Assembly (NCBI GenBank): GCA_020881915.1
Contig: JAJFPB010000004.1
Span: forward strand, 2,480,001 to 2,544,000
Source of the DNA: Paramyrothecium sp. XJ0827
Taxonomy: Eukaryota; Ascomycota; Sordariomycetes; Hypocreales; Stachybotryaceae
DNA length: 64,000 nucleotides
Direction of reading: 5' to 3'
The notes under the pieces are model-generated. The model had not been told where the DNA came from and made no database searches. It saw nothing but the letters and a program-made list of their open reading frames with translations. This document shows positions 1 through 11,700 of this stretch, in pieces (position 1 is the first letter of the stretch; the number at the start of each line of letters is the position of its first letter). Made by a program: the position numbers and the translations under genes.

Positions 1-621
1 CGGACTGGTCGGAAGGTGCCCTCAGTATCAATGTACATGCATTTGCCTTCACCACCTCCCATGTCGAATGGTAGTTGACAAGTGACAGCAAGCGTATGAC
101 AGATTTGACTTTTTCCTGTTCTGAATTCACCAAAGAGCTCTGTCACTGAGCCGGTCTCGATACCACCGGCAAGCAGCGTGTCCAGGTTCTTGGATCCAGT
201 GGTAATGGAGATCAGCTCGCTTCGCCGATGATGCATTTCTGTTGCAGTTGTGAATCCCATGGGTACGAGCTTGGATGCTAAGTGGCCGTCAGGATGCAAC
301 TCAACCGTCATGTTAGGACAGCAGCTGCTCACCTTCGCTGAGAATCTTGGTGGCCTTTTGCTCGGAGATGCCCTTGATCTGTTCAAGCACGCGACGAGGA
401 GTGTAGGCTACAGATTCTACTGTGTTATAGCCTCCATCTATCACAAGTTGTATGTCTCGCTTCGACAATCCCGCAACTCCCTAGGGCAAAATGTCAGCAA
501 AGGCCAGTTGTTTGGTGGAGCGACGCGGAAATACCTCCAGGGCAGATAGAGGCGTCGGCGCACCGGGGCCGGTCATGCCGCTGTCCTCGGCCATCTGGGC
601 CTCATCGTATTCTTCACTCAT
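1..621 (-). CDS. RAD51: DNA repair recombinase RAD51 (5' part, cut by window edge)
   Basis: RecA-family recombinase that forms filaments on single-stranded DNA during homologous recombination. The translated exons are 621..535, 480..333 and 277..1, with introns of 54 and 55 nt that both follow GT-AG. The visible 170 residues begin [15 protein letters not shown]. They contain the N-terminal helix-hairpin-helix region ([20 protein letters not shown]), then [20 protein letters not shown], then the Walker A loop GEFRTGKSQ and the stretch [20 protein letters not shown]. This order and wording is that of eukaryotic RAD51 rather than DMC1 or the Rad55/57 paralogues. The acidic N-terminal tail is short. 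The Walker B motif and the rest of the core lie beyond position 1. The start was chosen as the first ATG in frame with the conserved region. An ACGCGT box lies about 106 bp upstream. Family assignment is very secure. Confidence 0.96.
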
Positions 622-726
622 AATGCCGGCGTCGGGAGCGGTGCAATGGCTGTTGTTGCAGGACAGGCTCGGGTGGCGATATGGGTTGAAGGAGGGGAGG
701 AATTAATGCCATCGACGCGCAGTGCG

Positions 727-732
727 ACGCGT
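727..732. promoter_or_regulatory. MCB-like box (ACGCGT) in the RAD51 promoter
   Basis: The palindrome ACGCGT lies about 106 bp upstream of the RAD51 ATG, with a near-copy (GACGCGC) at about 714-720. In yeasts this is the MluI cell-cycle box bound by MBF, and S. cerevisiae RAD51 is a G1/S-regulated gene. Function here is inferred from the match and its position only. Confidence 0.4.
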
Positions 733-1202
733 CTTTCTTGGCAGTGCCGCCTCCAAAATAACGCCAAATCACGTGAACATGTCTTAACAACCTGCACAAT
801 GACAACGTACCAAAAGGCGAAAATCACAAGGCCGCTACCCTGGAGCGCCGAGGTTTCTCAGCACATTGAAAGTACTTAAAATTGCACGTAGAGTTTCGCA
901 TAATAATAGCAGTGTACTCCTTATTCACATGGGCAGTCACTATGGGATCTCTGTCTTTTTGAAAGCAAGTGAATTTCGTTGATTAATTGTTGTATTAAGT
1001 ACAATTAAAGAAGTGGAGGATGAACGATGCGTCGAAACCCATCCACTCACTCCAACACATCTTTCTAACTCGACGTTTCGAAAAAGGCCCAACTCCATCA
1101 TGATGCTAAAGAGAGTAACGCCGAAAAATGCCATGCGTAAGTCGTCAAATTAGGTACTGAACGAGACGGTAAAAGTAAAGCCCGAGACATCGCGCTCATC
1201 GC
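733..1202. other. Spacer between RAD51 and hsp30
   Basis: This holds the distal RAD51 promoter and the 3' flank of hsp30. No ORF with protein-like composition and no RNA gene is visible. The 900-1150 part is relatively AT-rich, as expected for a 3' flank. Confidence 0.5.
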
Positions 1203-1841
1203 TTAGTTGACTGCAATGCGGCGGGACTCGTGCTTCTTCGCCTTTGGAACGGCGATGTGGAGGATGCCATCCTTGAAGTTCGCGGTGACAGCGTCCTGGT
1301 CGACACGAGTTGGGAAGTTAAAGGTGCGGGCAAATTCGCCGATGCTTCGCTCGGAGACCCAGTACTTGGCCTTGTCTGCAGGCTGTTTCTGCTCAGGCTG
1401 CTTCGTGACTTCGGATGATCCCTTGGAAGCTTGAGCCTGGTTCTGGCTTCCAGCTTCGTTTTCGTCTTCGACGGTGGCTTTGTGGGAGTTATTGTTCTCG
1501 CCACCATCGGTAATGGTACCTTGGCTGGATGAGTTCTCGAGTTGCCCGGCTGGAGGAGTACCGGCGGTGTAGACTCGCTCTGACTTGCCGCGTACCACCA
1601 TGACCTGAGGCTCAGTGAATTCGATGTGTACATCGCTCTTATTCACACCAGGGAGCTCGCCGTGTAGTTCGTATCCCTCAGCAGTCTCTCGGACATCGAA
1701 CTTGGGCTGCCAGTGAGGGAGTCCGGAACGGCGCACACCTCCATTTGACTGACGAGAGTAGCTATCAAAGTCATCCAGGAGACGGAAGAGTGGGGTGAAG
1801 GAAGAAGTGTCGTTGTAGAGCTGGCGAGGGAAGAAAGCCAT
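1203..1841 (-). CDS. hsp30: Small heat-shock protein Hsp30 (alpha-crystallin/Hsp20 family)
   Basis: ATP-independent holdase that binds unfolding proteins during heat stress. The single-exon product is 212 residues. It starts MAFFPRQLYND, followed by the FxxLFRLLDDFD box found in Neurospora Hsp30. The alpha-crystallin domain begins at about residue 46 (PKFDVRETAEGYELHGELPG) and resumes at about 160 (YWVSERSIGEFARTFNFP) up to GILHIAVPKAKKHESRRI near the C-terminus. The two halves are separated by a Gln/Asn/Ser/Glu-rich insert at about residues 97-157, a feature also known in Neurospora Hsp30. The reading frame continues upstream, but the MAFF methionine was chosen because the family starts there. 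Heat control is supported by four GAAnnTTC elements and a TATA box upstream. Identification is secure. Confidence 0.95.
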   Translation of the reverse strand: MAFFPRQLYNDTSSFTPLFRLLDDFDSYSRQSNGGVRRSGLPHWQPKFDVRETAEGYELHGELPGVNKSDVHIEFTEPQVMVVRGKSERVYTAGTPPAGQLENSSSQGTITDGGENNNSHKATVEDENEAGSQNQAQASKGSSEVTKQPEQKQPADKAKYWVSERSIGEFARTFNFPTRVDQDAVTANFKDGILHIAVPKAKKHESRRIAVN

Positions 1842-1990
1842 TTTGTCGGATTGTTTAGCAGGTATGTGTTGCTTGATATTATGGTTCAAGGTATTGGAAA
1901 AATTCCTGATGATGTGCTCGATGCAGTTTGTTTGCTGAAGTGTGTTCTGAAAGAAAATGATTGTATTGCCTCCCAGCAGCCTCGTGTTGT

Positions 1991-1996
1991 TTTATA
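1991..1996 (-). promoter_or_regulatory. TATA box of hsp30
   Basis: On the minus strand the sequence reads GATGTATAAAACA, about 150 nt upstream of the hsp30 ATG. It lies between the start codon and the nearest heat-shock element, the normal order for an inducible fungal promoter. Confidence 0.55.
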
Positions 1997-2026
1997 CATC
2001 ACGGACAGCAGGCAGGCGCTTGCCTG

Positions 2027-2449
2027 GAAGTTTCTACAATGCTTGAGAATGAGTTCATTACATAAATTTGGAACCCCCTTCGAGTATTCAAGATGGCACA
2101 CGATTCTCCTAGAACATTCGCGTTGGGGTTGTGCCGGCAAACCCAGTTCCACGATATGGTGGTCGTTGGTTATGATGAGCTTCAGGCGCTGGTAGAAGAT
2201 TCTAGGTGCTTCCGGTGCCAGCTGCAAAACCAGTACAAGGCGGTTGTCTCAGGTCACCTCAATTATTTGCCACCACATCAACATTAGCGGAACGTCGACA
2301 GGAGTCTTGGCCAAGCCGGCACTGCAGCACGATCGGAGTAATGCTTCTCATGGCCCTGATCATGGATCTTGGCCCTCATCGGGCCGGGTTTCCAAAAGCA
2401 CAAGCAGAGTGCACCATGTAGTTCCAACTATGATGCTAACGGAAAGTTC
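2027..2449. promoter_or_regulatory. Cluster of heat-shock elements upstream of hsp30
   Basis: Four exact matches to the palindromic HSF1 half-site pair GAAnnTTC lie at 2027-2034 (GAAGTTTC), 2112-2119 (GAACATTC), 2195-2202 (GAAGATTC) and 2442-2449 (GAAAGTTC). The second has an extra TTC at 2104-2106 and the third an extra TTC at 2210-2212, giving three-unit gap-type elements. About 0.1 match is expected by chance in this length. The sites are 186-608 bp upstream of the hsp30 start codon. HSF1 binding is inferred. Confidence 0.75.
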
Positions 2450-3223
2450 CGTTGGAGCAGCCCAGAGATGAGGTAAGCAAATGTCTTACCTATTTTGTCC
2501 CAAACCATGTAAAAGTAGCAAGGTCTGTGCTTTGACAGGCCAGCGCTTACATAACTCCAGGGGCTTGGTCCTACCTTAGGGTAAATGGTCCCTGGAAAAA
2601 CGGCCTCTCGGGATGACGTCAGCCAGCGACCTCCAGCTTTTCCCGCTCCTCACCTGAGCTAGCCAACTTTGGGGAAAATTGGAGCATCAACTTTGCGATG
2701 ACTCGCGAAACAGCGGAGTGGTTCCATCACGGCTACCCCATCTCGTCCAAGAAATCATGGCAAAAAACATGAAATTGCTCGTCCATGTGTACACGTAAGG
2801 TGTTGACGGGTTTAACATATGCAAGCCACGATGATCATCAAATTACCCGCCTTGGTTTGTCGGCCCACACCAGCGTCAACTCAAGTGACATGCTGTCAGG
2901 TACTGACTGTACTGGTCCATTTCCCCCATCCAATGTCTTAACGCCATTATCACATGGCTCGTCCAGTACCCCATTTATCCCATCCAATGGGTCCCCTTCC
3001 ACTCTCCGTGCCATGCCCTTCCGACCTTAGCCACATCTGCCACCAGTTTATTTGCCACCCCACAAGCCACGGATGGTGGCTTAGAACCTCAACGTCGTAG
3101 CACGGCTTCATTGATCGCCTCGACCTCGAAGCCGTGTGTGTCGATGTGAGACTGGCGTTAGCTTCTATCGGTAATGAGGGTTGTACCGCTGACAGAGGGC
3201 AATGTTGTGGCCATTTTGCCACC
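2266..3223 (-). promoter_or_regulatory. Three exact GGTGGCAAA (PACE-like) boxes
   Basis: TTTGCCACC on the plus strand, equal to GGTGGCAAA on the minus strand, occurs at 2266-2274, 3051-3059 and 3215-3223. In Saccharomyces this nonamer is the proteasome-associated control element bound by Rpn4. All three copies share one orientation relative to hsp30. Whether filamentous fungi use the same factor and site is not established, so function is speculative. Confidence 0.35.
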
Positions 3224-3560
3224 CTTGAATGGAGGCACGGGCCTGATTTCTTTTAGGTCATCTCATTGTCCAAAATGAAAAAGATCGCTCCATCGCGCAT
3301 ATAACATTTCAAAAGAGACTGCATCCAAAATCACGGGATCCCGGGAACTCTTTGTATCAGAGGAAAGATTGTTTGACGACAAAGCAATGTGACCCCCAAG
3401 TTAGGAATGCAGGAGCAAACTTGGAAAAGTACTCATTTTCATACCAACCCAGTAGAAGTGACACGCCGCCATTGCCCATTCAGGCCCAAGCCGCTAGCTC
3501 GTGTTGATGACTTATATTAATCAGATTCCACTACCTGGTTTAGTCGTATACAGCTCCCTG
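2450..3560. other. Distal hsp30 upstream region and 3' flank of the YTH gene
   Basis: About 1.1 kb without a credible gene. Apart from two of the GGTGGCAAA boxes I see no ORF, repeat or RNA gene. The short ORFs here have no protein-like composition. Confidence 0.5.
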
Positions 3561-5623
3561 CTATCGCCCGTAAGGACGCATCTGGACATATCCAGGGACC
3601 ATGCCCGTAGGCGGTCTTGGAGGTGCCTGTAGGGCAACAGGGCTTTGTATTCGATTGAACAAGCCGATCAATCTCCGACCAACTGATGGCTCCAGCTCTG
3701 TTCCGTCTCTTGCAATCTTGACCTCCCTGTTAGAATTCCACGTATTTCGTAAACCTCTGGTTCGGTAGAACGGTAAATGGTTCGTCGAGAGCCACTCCAA
3801 CCTGAAGGGCTTCCCCCAAGTCTGCGTGCCATCTTCGGCAACTCCACTTTTGACACTCCCGGCTTCGTTATCACTCTCGCTCTCGGAGTCATTTTCTGCA
3901 TCGCCTCGCTCAGCTTCCCAGAATATGGTGCCACGGGCAGAATCATCGATGATCCTCCCCTTTGGAGCATGTTCTGTGGCTTCGGTGGGGATCGCCTTCG
4001 GTAAATCTAGCTCAGTTGTCGCTTGTGCCTTGGGGGCGAATTCAATCGCAGCAGCCGGATCCTCGTCTATTTCCGAAGTCATACGTGCATAGCCAAAGTA
4101 CTCTCCGGACTTGTTCGCCGAGAAGACGAGGTAAACATTGTCGGCAGCCTATTGTTAACACATGTCAGCTTTTGTACCACAGTGTGACGTCTAGAGTGAT
4201 TGCTCACTTTGAACGCCTTATTTAGCGACTGTTCATTGTGCGATTGAGTAGCCCATATCCCAGTCCGGACGCTTAATTCAAGATCCTCGACCGTCAAACT
4301 CTTTAGAATGAAGAATCTATCCTGTTTCAATGAGCCGTCGACCTCAGGGCTACTGCTGGAAGGAGTAGACTGGTTTGCAGAAGGGGTAGAGCGGTCGCTG
4401 TCCGGGGGCGTGATTTTATGCGCTGTTTGATCTGTCGAGATTGTAACGTTGTTCGTACTGGCGGCAGGACCGGTGGGTGCCGTAACGCCAGAAGCTCCTT
4501 CGACCGTGCTTTTCCGTAGTCGGCTAACAAGACGTACTGTCTGAAATTTAGAATCGTGCAATGTTTGTTGGGCAGCGACGCATGTAGGTTCGTCCTTGAA
4601 GTTGGCAAAAGCGCAGTTGCTCTTCGAGATGAGGAATAACGATTCGAGCCCAGGGGCTTCCTGGCATACGTGGTGAACGAGGTTCATTAAGTCGGTTTGT
4701 GGAGGCAGGTTTCCAATCCAGATAGCATGACCTAGCAAATGTTTAGCCGGAACGATGTCCACCAGCCAGGCATAGAAAGGAATTCTAACTGACCGCTCTG
4801 ACGAGGCTTCCTGGGAGGACCTCGAACGGTGTTCTGTCGCTGATCTGTCTCATCTGCGTCCCGCTCAGCAAACATCGAGGAGGGGGTGGGTATATCGGAG
4901 AGTCATACTGTGGACTTGGCCTCTTCGTTGCATTGCGATGTTATCATCCCCAGAGGATTGACCGAGGACTCGAGGATCGGAAGGACTGGTTGGACTCCCC
5001 ACCATGAATTGCCCAGGAATCATGTTTGCATGCATAGGTTGAGGTTGGCCGGGATACTGAGCTGCAGGGGGATGGTGATAATAGTATCCAGACGATGGAT
5101 GGTTCAGCATCATCGGATTGGGGTAGTATGACATAGCTGGTCGTGCCGGCATGGTTTGTTGCGCTGCTGTCGAAGGCAGGTGGCTCGGACCGTAGTAAGG
5201 GGATGCATGGGGCTGGATATAGTACTCCTGATTTGCCATGGGCATCGAAGGACCTGGGAATTGGGGCATGTGCGACACCTGGTGCATCGCGGAGGGCGAT
5301 GCTGTCGCAGAGTATCGCTGTTGGATGCCTTGGGGGTAATGGCCTTGTCTATACCCCATCTGAGGTAAAGAATTAGCCATATGTACCATGTTGTATGGCC
5401 CAGGTCGACCCGTAGGCGGTGGCGACGGTATCATATCGAACTGAGATGAGAAGCCGTGATGGTTCAGGGCGGGGTGTTGTGCTTGAGACGATGGAACGGC
5501 ATCCGGTACTGCGGTTTGGTTATCAGGACCGGGTGAGATTCCATCGGATCCCGCGACGCCATGGTAGGCCTTGTGATCGTTCTGTCCCGCGCCAGGAGTC
5601 GCAGGAACTGCTTCGTCACCCAT
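3561..5623 (-). CDS. RRM and YTH-domain RNA-binding protein (m6A-reader-like)
   Basis: YTH domains bind N6-methyladenosine in RNA through an aromatic cage. Exons 5623..4909, 4853..4794, 4731..4208 and 4148..3561 join to a 628-residue protein. All three introns (55, 62 and 59 nt) are GT-AG. Residues 1-240 are a Pro/Gln/Tyr-rich disordered region. An RRM follows at about 260-335 (HAIWIGNLPPQTDL, CAFANF). The YTH domain begins at 397 (RFFILKSLTVEDLELSVRTG, IWATQ), continues as NVYLVFSANKSGEYFGYARM, and after an acidic insert of about 85 residues ends as RLEWLSTNHLPF and REVKIARDGTELEP. The cage tryptophans corresponding to IW (418) and EW (552) are present. The start is the first ATG of the long first exon. 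Upstream frame remains open without an ATG, so an extra 5' exon is possible. Confidence 0.88.
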
Positions 5624-8600
5624 TCGTGGGGATATGTGAGGCGTTGGAGCTTTACTCGAACAGCTGAGGGGGTCAAAGATCTGTTGTATTGATAAGCACA
5701 ACTGGTTGAAGAGTGTGACCACACGGAATCGCTCCCAAGAAGGAAAGTCAAGGCCTTGATGGAAATGAAAATGCAAGGGTTTTCAACAGCAAGACTGATT
5801 GGGTTGCAAATCGTTTTCAACGTACAAGATGCCAGGCTCAGTTCCGCCACAAGCAAAAAGGCGCCACGCGATTTTGTCTAGTCGTCAGGGCCAAATTTGC
5901 GCAGCGGCTCTCCTGGTGCTGTGGCTAGTTTCCGCCAAACAAATGCAGAAGTGTGTTGAATATGTTCTCAAACCCTGTCAGGTTCCTCTGGTGGCGTGTG
6001 ATTCGCCTCGAGAGGGCAGCGAATGCGGTGGCTCCAGGGGGGTCTTGCTAGTGACGAGAAACCTTGAAGTATTATCGTCAATAGTGAGGAGCAGCTGTTC
6101 TCGTCATACCATGTGAGACGGAATATTTGAAACAGGGAGGGGGGTGAAAGTCCTCTGAGAGGGCGTCGATCTTCAGGGTCCGACAGAGCAGCTATTTGGG
6201 AAGCTGTGCGTCTTTGGAGGGCCTAGGAAATGATCAAGCGGCCGCGTTTCCTGGTAACAGGAACGATTATTTGCCGCCGAATAAGGGCTGTAATAGGTCT
6301 CGTGCTTGTCTTTAACGAGGGCCAGGGACGGAACTAGCCGCACCAAAGAAGCGTCGTAGAGCACGTGTGCCGAGAGAAGTCTTGTCTCCTCGACCTTCTC
6401 AAAATTGCCGACTTGCAATGGGTTGATCCCTTTGTGAAATGGAGAGCTCTGTTCGTAGTGGCTCTTGTGGCACAAGACCATATGACTCCAAGGAACCAAT
6501 TAGCGGTTGTATTGGTTGACAGGACAGTGGCAAGCTACCAAGAGGGTGATGGGAGCTCTGAGCCAGTATACTTACCCCAAGCTCTCTAGGTGCGGTACTC
6601 AAAAAAGGAAATGCTCGAAGAAAAGGTAAAGGCGTGAGGTCCCAAGGTTAGCTGCCATGCCTTGGACGAGCAATTAAGTCAGCTGTGGGAGGCGAAAGCC
6701 ATGTAGTGGACTCAGAGTCCGGCGAAAAGACACAGAGGGCTTTCACTTGCAGTGGCCAAGTCCCCACGACGAGAGACGCGCAAGGGTGTGGCACATAGAA
6801 GGCTTGGTAGGGCTCGCTGGGACCGAGGATGGGGGTCAGGATATGAACAGGGAGTGCTTGGATCCTGTACTGTAGAGCACCGGTATAAGCAAAGAGGGAG
6901 AGCAAGCGAGCTGTGGGTACATGGGATTCATGCAAGAAAGGGGAGAACGGGGCGGCGTATGGAGACAGGAAGGTCTTTTAATCTGGTGTAGTTGTAGGTT
7001 GCTGCTGGGCCAGTGGGCAGATCATCTGGGCGACACCGGCAGGGTATATTCGCGCGAGACGCCAGGATGGGGCACGGCTCATCCCAAAACTCAGGTACCG
7101 AACGACTGTTTGGAGGAATACCCAGTCATGATGGGGAAAAAGGAGTCTGTGCTAGTAGGCGACCGGGCACCCCTTGGGCGGTGGTGGAACCCGGCGTCTT
7201 CGAAGGAGCGCTGCCAGTCCGCTTCCCGCCAACCAGAGCGGTACGCCGTTGGGAAGATGGCTTAGCCCCTTGAATAAACGTTTGATATGGTCTTTGGGTG
7301 ACGGTTTGGCGTGAGGCTGCCTGCGGTTCCACTGCAGGAAGAATTATACATCAATATGATCAAATGTGGTTGGCTCGGCGGCGAGAGGAACCGAAACTTG
7401 CAAGCGTTGAGAGAGAGGCATGATGGAGTCGGAGTCCATGTCATCCAAGTTTACTTTGGGAATTGATGATGATGAGACGCCAGCAGAGGGTGTCGTTAAC
7501 AACGGCAGGGGCGTTGGCCTGACCTGAGGTGGGGAGCAGAGACGAGAAAAGAAGCCAACAGCCACAGTCGTGCCTTCTTCCCGTAGGGTCCCCGACAATT
7601 TGCCACCCGGACATGGGAAATAAGGTACGGTTAGACGGAGGAGAGGAAAAAAGCTCTGTCCATGTTCTTCCATTCGGCCCACGGGACGCCACGCCACCAC
7701 CCGAGCCACTCGCAATTGTGACCGCGGGGTCCGTGGCCGACGATCATCAACCCTCTTCGGCAACGAGGCAGACTTACATGGAAGGGCTTGAAAAGCGCTG
7801 CTCCGGACCCTCAACAACACCCCATCTCCGAATGCAGAGACCAATATGTTGGTAGTCACAGGGGACGCGGACCCACAGGACGGCACGGTGGTGCTTGATG
7901 GAACGGGTCTGGACTGTCAAGACCAGCAGCAAGTACCTTGCCTACCTGCTGTAGGATGTGAAGGCCCAGGGGAGGTCCCGGCTCAACAATGCTTTGCATG
8001 CCACTGCCACGTTTCCACCACGGATTATTTGAGGACTCGAATCATTTTGAGAGCATGACCGTGTCGAGACATGTGCTTCATTTTCATTTGACGGGTCTAT
8101 TGGATGGCATTACCAATGTCCAGCACGCCGCCCCGATGGACTCAAGATACTGGCGTAGGTTGCATTCAGTATCCTGCCGGAAGGGCATGGACATGCTGAA
8201 CGCCAAGTTGTGGGGTGGGAAGGTTTGACAAACCATGAACCATTGACTGGGCTTGGGACATCAGTAGCAGACCAAAGGCCGGTGGGCCTTAATTCGCCAC
8301 AACAACCTTTCTCTCACCACCAGGCACTATGGTATGGTAGCTTGCCTAGGTGCAGTGTGCCGTCCCCTTGGCACGCCACAACTCAATTGACAATTGCGTA
8401 GGTGGGCAGTGGGTGCATCTTGCGCGGTGTCTCACCTGTGACCTGCTTCCCGATGGCCTTCCCCGATGCCTGGCGGTGCCCTTGCTACCCACAAGTGGCA
8501 TATGAGAACGGAGCATTGCTGATCAGTATCAGTTGGGAGTGCTCTGCCAATGGGACAACCGGGACCTGGCTAGCCTCTTCTGGTGCTCTCGATCCCACGA

Positions 8601-11600
8601 TTCTCATGGCGGCCCGGTAGAAAACAATAGTGGGAGGTATGGATCTGAAGGAAGTGGATTGCGCGACAATAGGCTCAGCTACCATTACGATGATGGGCGC
8701 TTCGAGACCATTGCTCTGAATATAGCCTAGTCCCACGGAAGAGTTTCTTAATTTGCCCGGTCTTGTCCCTCTACCGCTGCTGTAAGAAGGTCCACCATCA
8801 TATCCCACACGAGACTACGCATAGTTCTACCACCAAATTTTCTCTTGAGGTTCAACATGCCCACCGGCGTCGATCACTTCCTAATTCTCCAGTTGGTCAA
8901 ACCACCAGGCCAAGCCTCCCTTGTAACTGGGGGTGGAAAAGCCTCCCGCGGCCCTGATTGGTACGATTAATCCAACACACCCCGTGGATTGTGGGCTACT
9001 GCCATGGGATTTTAGATTTCGCGATGTCAGTAAAACACCGAATTTTCTTTGATTGTTTAGCCAGCTCACGGCAGCTTCTGAAACTCTTCCTCGGCCGGTC
9101 TGTGCCCACATTCGCTTATCAGTAAACATACTTCCATTCTTATCCAAGCGGTCCATTATGGTTGCATCCTTCAGGCGCTCAATCAGGCGCTTAACCAGGA
9201 TCAACGGCGCGCCTGCATCCCTGCAAACAAAGCGGTCGATACTCCGGAGAGGGCTTTGCGGGAATGCATCTGAGGCATACGTCACGACAGTCATTGAGCA
9301 AGGTAAGCGGTGGATGACTGAGGGGTCATTAGGGAGGGGACCCCTTGGACCCTGGACGTACTCAACCAGCCACTGCTCGAATTGGCTGCGCCGGACCAAA
9401 CCTAAACCAGTTCAGTTTTGGCTCCATAGCATGATTTTAGCAGCATTCGTGGTTGTTCTTTCGGAGCGTTGCGCCCGGAACTCCTGACAAATTGGTTGTT
9501 CACCGCGTGTGAGGCATGCCGACCTATGCTTGCGGTATTAATCCAGCTTGCATAGAGAATGGAAAAGCCTGAATCCCACCTGCAGACCTGGCCTCGACGA
9601 TTGTGACCAAAGCCCTTGGTTTTTCCATGGCTGTGATGGGATTCCCGCTTTCATCGGACAGTTTTCGATCTAGCAAGCTGATTGGCTCCATAACCTGGAG
9701 AGCAATCATCAGTTCTAGGCCTTGACCGCTGATCCTTCCTTTACGGCGGACACTAGAGCCACATGGGGTGCAGTATCCCCGATTGGGCCTCCTTTATGAC
9801 GACATAATGCAAAATCCCTTCTACACCTACGGATGCATTACCATGAATTTCCATGCTGTGGAAATCCCAGCCTGACGTAACCATGACAAGGGGCCGCCAT
9901 GGCAAAGCTGTAACAAGCACAATGGTCGGACGTATCATCCAGCCCCGCAGCACCCTCCGGGCCGGGGTAGCTAAGGCCATTTCGCAGCGATGACCTTGCC
10001 GTGATACCGTTTGCCAGCCTTTGCCTGAAAACCCTCAATCACCCCGACCTTTCCAGGTCCGCTATTCCTACCTCGTGCAGGGTTCGCCAATGAGCCAACT
10101 CTGCCTCACGCGCGTATCGTGCAAAGCAACTGCCTAGCAGTCGTCATTAGATTATCCGATGCTTAGTAAAGAACGAGCTGTGGCGGCCAGATGCCCACAT
10201 AGCAACAGAGACATAGCACTTTCTACAACAATGTTCCTGTGGTTCGCTGGATTATTACATGAGCATCATGGTTCCGCCACTTTGGCGGGACACCCCCGGT
10301 GTTTCTTCATCATCCGCAGTTAACCTCTATGTCACAACTAATCGTCGTGGCTGATGCTGGTGTGTGGCGACATAAGGTACAGTGAGGGAGGTAGGTACAC
10401 AGATCATCTGACATGCCAACCAGGCGGGCGTACCACTACTACAACCAGGGACCCTTCATCTGCCGCATTCACATCATCCCAAGGCGCAACATTTTGTGTC
10501 ATCTTGTGTACGGAGCTGCTACTCCAAGCTCATGGGGGCTTTCCCATCTGTTCCTGCGGCTTCCTAGGCCTTCAGACGCCGAGTTTTGCTGTCGCAGACC
10601 TTGGCCAATGGTGAGGCAGTCACAAGCCAGTCAGGACTGCATTCTCAGCGCACGGGATCGCCGATACTTCTAACCGTTATAACTGAGGTCAAGCTCATGG
10701 AGCTGCTCAGATCATTGCTACTTTGGAACTGCTGGGTCGTTCAACGTCTTTGACTGATCCCAGCCCTTTCTCTTTCCAGTCTGGTGGACGTTCTTACTTG
10801 CCGACATTTTTGCGAATTTGCCTCCCTGATCCCCACGACTGCCCGTATTTCGGTAGTCCAAGATACCGCAAACACGCCATGTTTTCTTTCTGGTGTCGTC
10901 GGCGCCGGCCGAGCGCCCCCCGCTAGTCGCCAACCGGGAGCCGGAAATGGCTTTGGCCCGCGTGGTCGGTTCGCATCAGCCGGAGGGTCCTGTACTGGCG
11001 TGCACCGAGACTTCAAAGTCATCTTCTCCAGCAGGCAACTATTTTTCCACATGGCAGGCTACGCAAGCAGGTGGGCTTGTTTCCACAATCGACGCAGCGT
11101 AAGTCTTGGGCGATCATCTCTTCTCGTCTGGGACGAAGCTCGGGAAGCGTCCGTTGACAGACACCCGGGTGTGCTCGCACACGCAATAGTGGCTGGTGGT
11201 GTCGAGACAGCCTCCCCTCCGGTCCGCGCCACTAGTTTATCTCTGACACTGCAGATCCCGGCTGTTGTTCTGCTTCGGCTGGTGTCTGCTCTTCCGGCAT
11301 TGGTGCTGACTGGTCTGAGCGATGAATTGCCACAGCTTATGAGCGGCAGGCCACGTTTTCACGCATGGCCCCTCGCGTGTGGGTGACGCTATGAGAAAGT
11401 ACTCTAGACGCCATGCAAATATTTCCAGCCTGGACATCTTGCTATTTGGCCCAAAAGAGAGCTCCTCAACCTGACCTTACTCACAAGGAGCCTGGTAGTG
11501 CTTTCCTTCACATTCCAAATTTGCTTTGAAGCATGACGTGGAGGCTTGTGCTAATTTAGTAGCTCATTGCAGTTTTGCCACTCAATGTTCACAGTCACAG

Positions 11601-11700
11601 AGCATCACGTGGACGTGAAGCTGTGACAGGCTTCTACTGTTTCCCTAGCTATTTGCGCTGTAGAACAGCATGTTCAATTCCGGTTTCTTGATCGGGAATG
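5624..11700. other. Gene-poor region upstream of the YTH gene
   Basis: About 6.1 kb with no ORF I can support. The longest frames (around 7344-7886, 8881-9399 and 10784-11386) lack recognisable domains, lack good start codons or have Ser/Arg/Pro-heavy shadow composition. Base composition is mixed, not the AT-rich look of RIP-degraded transposons. I see no terminal repeats or reverse-transcriptase motifs. It may hold a long YTH leader, regulatory DNA or a non-coding transcript. Confidence 0.5.

Noticed and set aside
10784..11386. 200-codon plus-strand frame in the gene-poor block
   Set aside because: Composition looks random and no domain or signal sequence is present.
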